From Solwaraspora sp. WMMD406 (GTDB taxonomy: Bacteria > Actinomycetota > Actinomycetes > Mycobacteriales > Micromonosporaceae): DNA of 64,000 bases. Location: assembly GCF_029626025.1 (NCBI RefSeq), contig NZ_JARUBF010000001.1, positions 6,356,001-6,420,000 of the forward strand. The letters run 5' to 3'. Positions within the stretch are counted from its first letter, which is position 1; every line of letters begins with the position of its first letter. A program made the position numbers and the translations under genes. Below, in pieces: positions 58,812 to 64,000 of this stretch. The notes under the pieces were generated by a model. The model saw only the letters and a program-made list of their open reading frames with translations, was not told the DNA's origin and did no database searches.

Positions 58812-59728
58812 GCCAGCACGCGAGCTGAGGACCACAGTCGCCCTGGTCCGAAGGGTCTACTCCCGATCGTCGAGACATGAGAGTGACCCAGCCGGCGTAC
58901 TCCCAGGGAACGACATGCGATCCGGGCAGATGCCAGAGCGCGGCGTGGCTGGAGAACCGGACACGAACCGTCGCTCCCTGCTCCAGGGAATCGCGGCGGT
59001 CGCTGCCTCGGCCGGTCTGCTCGGCGGCTCCGCCGACGACGGCTCGCGTCGGGTTGGCCACAGCGACATCGACCGGCTCGACGCCGTGATCTCCCTCTAC
59101 CGATCTATCGACTACGAACGCGGCGGTGGCGCGCTCTACCGCGACGTCGCACACCTGGCCGACTCCGCGTCAGCCATGCTGGACCAGCCCTACCCCTCAT
59201 CGGTGGGCTCTAGGTTGCTGCGGTCGGTCGCGTCAGTCCGACAACTGGCGGGTTGGACCGCGTTCGACGCCTGCCGACATCTCGATGCACAGAGGCACTT
59301 CCTCCTGGCCGAGCGGATGGCGGTCGCCGCGAACGATGTACTGCTCACAGCGCGGGTGCGCTACTGCCAGGCCCGCCAGTTCCAGCACCTGCGCCACAAC
59401 AAGGACGCGCTGGAGACGCTTCGCCTGGCCCGCGACGAGGTGGGCCGGCAGGTCACCCCGGCTGTCAGCGCGATGCTCCACGGAGCCGAGGCCGCCTCCC
59501 TGGCCGCTCTCGGCGACGGGCCGTCGGCAACACGCGCCCTCGGGTCGGCCACAGACGAGTTCGACCGCATCAACCCGGACAACGAACCAGACTGGATGCG
59601 CTTCTACGACCGCGGTGAACTCCTCGCCCAGTACGGACGGGTCTACCGCGACCTCGCCCGGAAGGAAGGAAGCGACCGCTACGGTGAGGCCGCAACCCGC
59701 ACCGTTACTGAAGCGATCGACACGCTAG

Positions 59729-61159
59729 TACTCCAGCCGGGGATGTTGACCTTGGCTGAGCTGCGGTCTGGTGCGGTGCGGGAACGGGTGCAGCCACCGT
59801 CGATCATGGGCGGTTGTGTGGACTGACCATGACGCGGCGGTGGCTGCGGGATACAGGGTAGACGCCCGCCTGTGGCAGGTGTTGTTCGACGACCTGATGG
59901 TGACGATCGGGCGTCGTTTCCGCAGACCGGAGCCTCGCCGTCGGGTGCGTGACTTCGTCCGGGGCCTACTGGCGCCGTTACCGTCGAAGAACTGTTGGAC
60001 GATCGCTGAGCATGCCGGGGACACCAGCCCGGACGGGATGCAGGATCTGCTGACCCGGGTGCGCTGGGACGACGCCGCCGTTCGAGCGGATGTCCGCGAG
60101 TTCGTCGGTGAGCACCTCGGTGACACCGAGGCGGTGCTGGTCATCGACGAGACGGGGGACCTGAAGAAGGGCCGGCACACCGTCGGTGTCCAGCGGCAGT
60201 ACTCAGGCACGGCCGGGAAGATCGAGAACTGCCAGCTCGCCGTGCACCTCGTCTACGCCACCGACACCGCTCACGCGTTACTCGACACCGCGCTCTACCT
60301 GCCGAAGTCCTGGTGCGACGACCCCGAACGCCGGACGCGGGCTGGCGTCCCCGAGCAGGTCCGGTTCGCCACGAAGCCGCAACTGGCGTCCCGGATGATC
60401 ACCACCGCGGTCACCGCCGGACTGCCGTGTCGATGGGTGGCCGGCGACGAGGCCTACGGCGGCGATCCGCGCCTGGCAGCCCAACTCCGTGGGCTGCGAC
60501 TGGGCTACGTCCTGGCCGTGGCCTGCTCCCACCAGGTGACCACCGGTCTCGGCGTCCACCGCGTCGACGCCCTCGCCGCCGCTCTTCCCACCACCGCCTG
60601 GCACCGGATCTCCGCCGGCAGGGGCGCGAAAGGCCACCGCTGGTACGACTGGGCATTCATCGCACTGCCACACGCCGCCGACGCCCACGGCGGACATCAC
60701 TGGCTGCTGATCCGCCGCAACCGCAGAACCGGCGAGCTGGCCTTCTACCGCTGCTGGGCACCCGACACCGTTCCGCTCCGCAGCCTCGTCACCGTCGCCG
60801 GCCGCCGATGGAAGATCGAAGAGTCGTTCCAGGCCGCGAAGACCGGACTAGGCCTGGACCAGCACCAACACCGCCGCTGGACATCCTGGCACCGCTGGAC
60901 GACCCTGGCGATCCTCGCCCACGCCTTCCTCGCCGCCGCGACCACGCACCGCAGCCGCCCCGACCCGGCCGGGTTGATCGCACTGACCGTCAACGAACTA
61001 CGTCACCTGTTCAACGTCCTGATCATCGAACCCACCCGCCGCCACCGCGACCCGCTGCTCTGGTCCATACGCCGACGCCGTCACCAGGCACGAGCCAAAA
61101 CCAGCCACTACACCCGACAAGCCCTCACTGAGCCATGATCACGATCCCCGGCTGGAGTA
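59729..61159 (+). mobile_element. IS701-family insertion sequence, 1,431 bp
   Basis: The ends carry inverted repeats TACTCCAGCCGGGGAT, flanked by a 4-bp target duplication CTAG (59725-59728 and 61160-61163), the site preferred by IS701-type elements. One transposase gene fills it, in the same direction as the host gene. Confidence 0.9.
59816..61138 (+). CDS. IS701-family transposase
   Basis: The transposase has 440 residues from GTG 59816: RRFRRPEPRRRVRDFVRGLL, then EAVLVIDETGDLKKGRHTVG (first Asp), CRWVAGDEAYGGDPRLAAQL (second Asp) and WKIEESFQAAKTGLGLDQHQ (Glu region). The N-terminus is typical of IS701 transposases (DHDAAVAAGYRVDARLWQVL). It appears intact; a longer GTG start at 59771 is possible. 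Confidence 0.9.
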   Translation: MWTDHDAAVAAGYRVDARLWQVLFDDLMVTIGRRFRRPEPRRRVRDFVRGLLAPLPSKNCWTIAEHAGDTSPDGMQDLLTRVRWDDAAVRADVREFVGEHLGDTEAVLVIDETGDLKKGRHTVGVQRQYSGTAGKIENCQLAVHLVYATDTAHALLDTALYLPKSWCDDPERRTRAGVPEQVRFATKPQLASRMITTAVTAGLPCRWVAGDEAYGGDPRLAAQLRGLRLGYVLAVACSHQVTTGLGVHRVDALAAALPTTAWHRISAGRGAKGHRWYDWAFIALPHAADAHGGHHWLLIRRNRRTGELAFYRCWAPDTVPLRSLVTVAGRRWKIEESFQAAKTGLGLDQHQHRRWTSWHRWTTLAILAHAFLAAATTHRSRPDPAGLIALTVNELRHLFNVLIIEPTRRHRDPLLWSIRRRRHQARAKTSHYTRQALTEP

Positions 61160-61407
61160 CTAGGGTCACAGAACATACGGAGCAGTGTGCTCAGCGGCGT
61201 CAGCTTGTGCAGCTCACTGTTCCTGGCAGACGAACCCGACGAGGCAGTAACCGTCGGCGCCCGCGTCATCGAACAAGCCCGGCAGCTCAGCTCACCACGC
61301 ATCCTGGACCGCATCCACAACCTCCGACGGGATCTCAAGCGCCACGAGCACCTGTCCACCGTCGGCGACTTCTCCCGCACCGTAGCTGCGATAGGCGTAG
61401 GCAGCTG

Positions 61408-62325
61408 ATGACCGGATCGGCCGGACGGTTCACCGAGCAGACGATGAGAGCAGCGATGCACCAGATCGCCGCCCAACTCGGCGTCGCCGCCAGCGACGCC
61501 CAACTCCTACGGCTGACCAACAACGCCGTGTACGCGTTCCCCTCGGCCGGCCTCGTCATCCGCATCACCCGATCCCACGCCCTACACGACCGGACGCTGA
61601 AGGTCGCTCGCCTGGCAACCTGGTTCGCAGCAGTCGACGCCCCGACCATCCGCCTCGCCCCCGACGTCAGCCAGCCGGTACGGGTCGGCAACCTCTCTGC
61701 AACGGTGTGGCGGCTCGTCGCTCCCACGCCACGACCGCCGACCGTCGAGGAACTCGGTCAGGTACTCCGCGAGTTCCACGCCCTGGGCCTGCCGCTGTTC
61801 CCGCTACCCGAATGGGACCCGGTCGGCGACGTCCTTACCCGTCTCACCGACGCGGAAGCCCTGAACCCCGACGACCGAGACTTCCTGCTGGATTGGTGCG
61901 ATCGGCTCGCACCACGCATCGCGGACCTGAACGCCCAGGCTCGCGGCCTGGTCCACGCCGACGCCCACGTCGGCAACCTGCTCCGCGAAGCCGACGGCCG
62001 CGTAGTCCTCTGCGACTTTGACCCGACCTGCATCGGCCCATGGCAGGTTGACCTGGCCGCCGTCCCCGTCGGGGAAATCCACTTCGGCCGGGCCGGCGCA
62101 CACCAAGCCCTCACTTCGGCGTACGGCTACGACGTCACCACCGACCCCGCCTGGCCGACCCTCCGCGAAGCCCGTGAACTCAAAATGATCGCCGCCGCCG
62201 TACCCCTACTGGCCAGCACCCCCGGCGTCGGCGACGAGTTCGCCGTCCGCCTGGCCTCCGTCCGCGACAAAGACGACACCGTACGCTGGACCCCCTTCGC
62301 CGACCTCGTTGGTCGAGCCGGGTAG
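61408..62325 (+). CDS. Aminoglycoside-phosphotransferase-family kinase 2
   Basis: The protein has 305 residues. The catalytic motif is LVHADAHVGNLLREADGRVV (HADxxxxN) followed by LCDFDPTCIGPWQVDLAAVP. The N-lobe has NNAVYAFPSAGLVIRITRSH. It is the same general family as the kinase after regulator 1 but clearly diverged. ATG 61408 overlaps the TGA of HTH-TPR regulator 3, so it lost its coupled translation when the element inserted upstream, unless the element provides a promoter. Confidence 0.85.
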   Translation: MTGSAGRFTEQTMRAAMHQIAAQLGVAASDAQLLRLTNNAVYAFPSAGLVIRITRSHALHDRTLKVARLATWFAAVDAPTIRLAPDVSQPVRVGNLSATVWRLVAPTPRPPTVEELGQVLREFHALGLPLFPLPEWDPVGDVLTRLTDAEALNPDDRDFLLDWCDRLAPRIADLNAQARGLVHADAHVGNLLREADGRVVLCDFDPTCIGPWQVDLAAVPVGEIHFGRAGAHQALTSAYGYDVTTDPAWPTLREARELKMIAAAVPLLASTPGVGDEFAVRLASVRDKDDTVRWTPFADLVGRAG

Positions 62326-62364
62326 AACTCCATCGTTGCAGACCATCTCATCGCCGCATCCATC

Positions 62365-63345
62365 TCAGACTACTGGCTTCGCGTGCTGGGATAGCCGCCG
62401 CAACCTGCCTTTGCTCGGCCATCGCACGTCGTGCGCCCAGCCAAGGCGTTCGAAGAGCCAGATGAGCCGCGCCGAGACGTCGACTTGGCCGCGCAGGACG
62501 CCATGCCGCGCAGAGGACGGGTCAGCGTGGTGCATGTTGTGCCACGATTCACCCATCGACAGCAGCGCCAACGGCCAAAAATTGGCCGATCTGTCCCTGC
62601 TACGGAATGGCCGGGACCCAACCATGTGGCAAATCGAGTTCACCGACCAGGTAACATGATGTTGAAATGCGATCCGCCCCAGCCCTGCCCAGATAAATCC
62701 AGTAAGCGCACCGCGCCAGGAATGCGAGATAAGGCCACCGACGGCTGCGGGGAGCAGCACGCTGAGGGAAACCCAGAGGAAGAACAACCGGTCCACCACG
62801 AGCAAGTCGCGGTCGGCAGCCAGATCAGGTGCGTAACGGTCGATGTTCGTCCGCTCCCGGCCGAACATCCAGCCCATGTGCGCATGCCAGAATCCCTTCA
62901 TCAGCGCAACCGGCGACGTCCCGAAAATCCAGGGTGAATGTGGGTCGCCAGCCTGATCCGAAAACGCGTGGTGGCGACGATGATCGGCAGCCCACGGGAT
63001 CACCGAGCCCTGGGCGGCGAACCCGCCTGCCACGGCAAGGGCAATGCGCAGCCCTCGGCTCGCCCGAAAGGACCGGTGCGTGAAGAGGCGGTGATAGCCG
63101 ACAGTCACGCCGATCATGGAAACCACGTAGAGGACGGTGGACATCGCCAGGTCGGTCCACCCGAATCCCCAGCCCCAAATCCAGGGTATTGCGACCGCAG
63201 GTACCACAAGCGGTACAATGAGAAAGATCCGGATGGTCCATAGCTCCGACCGGCCTGCCTGATGGGAAATGATCGGCTTAACGGTTGGCATCGAAGAATC
63301 CGGCGAACACGGATCAACGTTAGATATGGTCATCGATACACCCAT
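62365..63345 (-). CDS. Acyl-CoA (stearoyl-type delta-9) fatty acid desaturase
   Basis: The protein has 326 residues. The three His clusters of membrane desaturases are present: HRLFTHRSF (HxxxxH), HRRHHAFSD (HxxHH) and HNMHHADPS (HxxHH), with two pairs of membrane helices between them. The enzyme inserts a double bond into acyl-CoA at the membrane using di-iron and oxygen. ATG 63345 or the internal ATG 63333 could start it; neither has a strong ribosome site. Base composition near its start is lower in GC. Confidence 0.88.
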   Translation of the reverse strand: MGVSMTISNVDPCSPDSSMPTVKPIISHQAGRSELWTIRIFLIVPLVVPAVAIPWIWGWGFGWTDLAMSTVLYVVSMIGVTVGYHRLFTHRSFRASRGLRIALAVAGGFAAQGSVIPWAADHRRHHAFSDQAGDPHSPWIFGTSPVALMKGFWHAHMGWMFGRERTNIDRYAPDLAADRDLLVVDRLFFLWVSLSVLLPAAVGGLISHSWRGALTGFIWAGLGRIAFQHHVTWSVNSICHMVGSRPFRSRDRSANFWPLALLSMGESWHNMHHADPSSARHGVLRGQVDVSARLIWLFERLGWAHDVRWPSKGRLRRLSQHAKPVV

Positions 63346-63484
63346 CTCAGCCCATGCACCGACACGGCGGCCAGGCGGTACGATGTTTTCCGGGACAACA
63401 GCTTAGCACACCGCCCGGCGCGGCAATTATCTCGCAAAGCGGCGGAGATCAGTTCAAAATGTACCCAAGGATCAGATTGAGCGA

Positions 63485-64000
63485 TCATCGGACCGATGCG
63501 ATCTGGGCAACTAGAATTGCCCCGCTCACGGCCACAATACTCGACAGGCCGTATAACATAGGATAACCGCTTCCGGCAGTCACAATGGGTGCTGCTATCG
63601 CGGGGGCGAGCACCTGCGGCAACGAGCTAGCGATGTTAAGTGTACCCATGCTTTGACCGCGCGAATCGGATGCTGGAAGCACCTGAGTAATAAGCGCAAA
63701 ATCCACCGAAGTATAAATTCCGAAACCAATGCCGAGCGCGAATGCGCAAGCCACCACCACAGGCCAGGTTGGACGGATGGCAATCATTGCCGACGCGGCC
63801 GCCATTACAAGGCTTGACGCGACAACAAAGACCTTACGCCGGCCCAGCTTGTCCGAGGCGTAGCCGGCGAGCACCACGGACAGAACGACTGCTGCGAGAT
63901 TCACGCTGCCGAGCAACAAAACCCCTTTTTCGGCGTTAACGACGTGTAGCTCATCGCGCAAGAAATAGAGAGTGTAAGTTAATGCCAAAGCATTACTCAG
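63485..64000 (-). CDS. MFS transporter (C-terminal part, runs off the window)
   Basis: At least 170 residues with six helices: TYTLYFLRDELHVVNAEKGV, then VVLAGYASDKLGRRKVFVVA, the conserved MFS loop (G-x3-D-K-x-G-R-R-K), and SVDFALITQVLPASDSRGQS. The N-terminal half lies beyond the right edge. DRGQSMGTLNIASSLPQVLA resembles actinobacterial sugar or drug transporters. The lower GC than neighbours may indicate transfer together with the desaturase region. Confidence 0.8.
   Translation of the reverse strand: MSNALALTYTLYFLRDELHVVNAEKGVLLLGSVNLAAVVLSVVLAGYASDKLGRRKVFVVASSLVMAAASAMIAIRPTWPVVVACAFALGIGFGIYTSVDFALITQVLPASDSRGQSMGTLNIASSLPQVLAPAIAAPIVTAGSGYPMLYGLSSIVAVSGAILVAQIASVR

Larger units (their letters stand above)
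58576..61408 (+). pseudogene. HTH-TPR regulator 3, interrupted by an IS701-type element
   Basis: Residues 1-79 are identical to regulators 1 and 2. The unique part contains TNRRSLLQGIAAVAASAGLL, a hydrophobic stretch not seen in the others, then a TPR-like region (HLDAQRHFLLAERMAVAAND, then FQHLRHNKDALETLRLARDE). The reading is broken at 59728 by the element and resumes at 61164 (SVLSGVSLCSSLFLADEPDE ... FSRTVAAIGVGS). Removing the element and one CTAG leaves 1,398 bases, a continuous 465-codon frame whose stop overlaps the phosphotransferase start by one base. The truncated product, with 384 native codons plus IS-derived codons, may still be made. Confidence 0.85.

Noticed and set aside
1-64000. 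tRNA, rRNA, riboswitch or replication-origin signatures
   Set aside because: I saw no cloverleaf with a T-loop consensus, no rRNA sequence, no recognisable riboswitch and no DnaA-box cluster when reading both strands. A dedicated covariance search could still find a small RNA.

Overview
This is a high-GC chromosomal window from an actinomycete. Codon use, the abundance of WYL, HTH-TPR and GPP34 genes, and the DivIVA/zinc-ribbon/GPP34 cluster fit Micromonosporaceae (Micromonospora or a close relative). That placement is inference; no rRNA or housekeeping marker other than rnhA lies in the window. I saw no tRNA, rRNA or CRISPR array.

Region 1 (1-23.6 kb) looks like ordinary chromosome: a BmpA-type nucleoside ABC importer (permease, ATPase, lipoprotein), a PAP2 phosphatase with a small membrane protein, a phospholipase D-like protein, an oxidoreductase, a macro-domain protein, a beta-lactamase-fold hydrolase, a VapBC pair, RNase HI, a two-component system coupled to a drug-type ABC exporter, and two WYL regulators each divergent from an alpha/beta hydrolase. 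Between these genes lie many gene fragments (GNAT, ECF sigma, VOC, NmrA, MFS, HxlR, zinc alcohol dehydrogenase, DinB/pentapeptide, SUFU). Short in-frame tandem duplications recur, several of them duplicating a gene's own stop codon.

Region 2 (23.6-32.0 kb) is a coherent catabolic operon on the minus strand: a methylthioribose-kinase-like gene, dhaK, dhaL, a metallo-beta-lactamase-fold hydrolase, a sugar-type lipoprotein, a double ABC ATPase and a permease, with a divergent GntR/UTRA regulator. Two different kinase systems in one import operon, with no PTS-type DhaM, suggest uptake and phosphorylation of an uncommon small sugar; the substrate is unknown.

Region 3 (32.0-45.5 kb) is accessory DNA: a decayed XRE/ImmA gene, an intact and a broken Nudix gene, an ArsR/SRPBCC pair, MazEF, a ClpN-domain protein without an ATPase, a divergent pair of membrane proteins, two GPP34 copies, and two insertion sequences. 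An IS4-type element sits in a protease remnant and an ISAs1-type element sits in a DivIVA gene. Both have 10-bp target duplications, and in the DivIVA case removing the element restores the frame exactly.

Region 4 (46.2-62.3 kb) is the most unusual. Three direct copies of a ~449-bp module (hairpin, promoter region, and the first 79 codons of an XRE helix-turn-helix protein) are almost identical in DNA, yet each continues into a different TPR-like C-terminus and a different translationally coupled enzyme: phosphotransferase, 2H phosphoesterase, phosphotransferase. Between copies 1 and 2 lie a Ser/Thr kinase and a possible RNase H-like partner. Between copies 2 and 3 lies a complete three-gene ABC-3C/Lamassu-like set (DUF4297/Cap4-like nuclease, middle component, zinc-hook SMC ATPase). 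The layout suggests a defence island in which the repeated module is a recombination site that leaves an intact regulator reading frame after exchange. Copy 3 is interrupted by an IS701 element; removing it and one CTAG restores a 465-residue frame.

The window ends with a fatty-acid desaturase and the C-terminal part of an MFS transporter.
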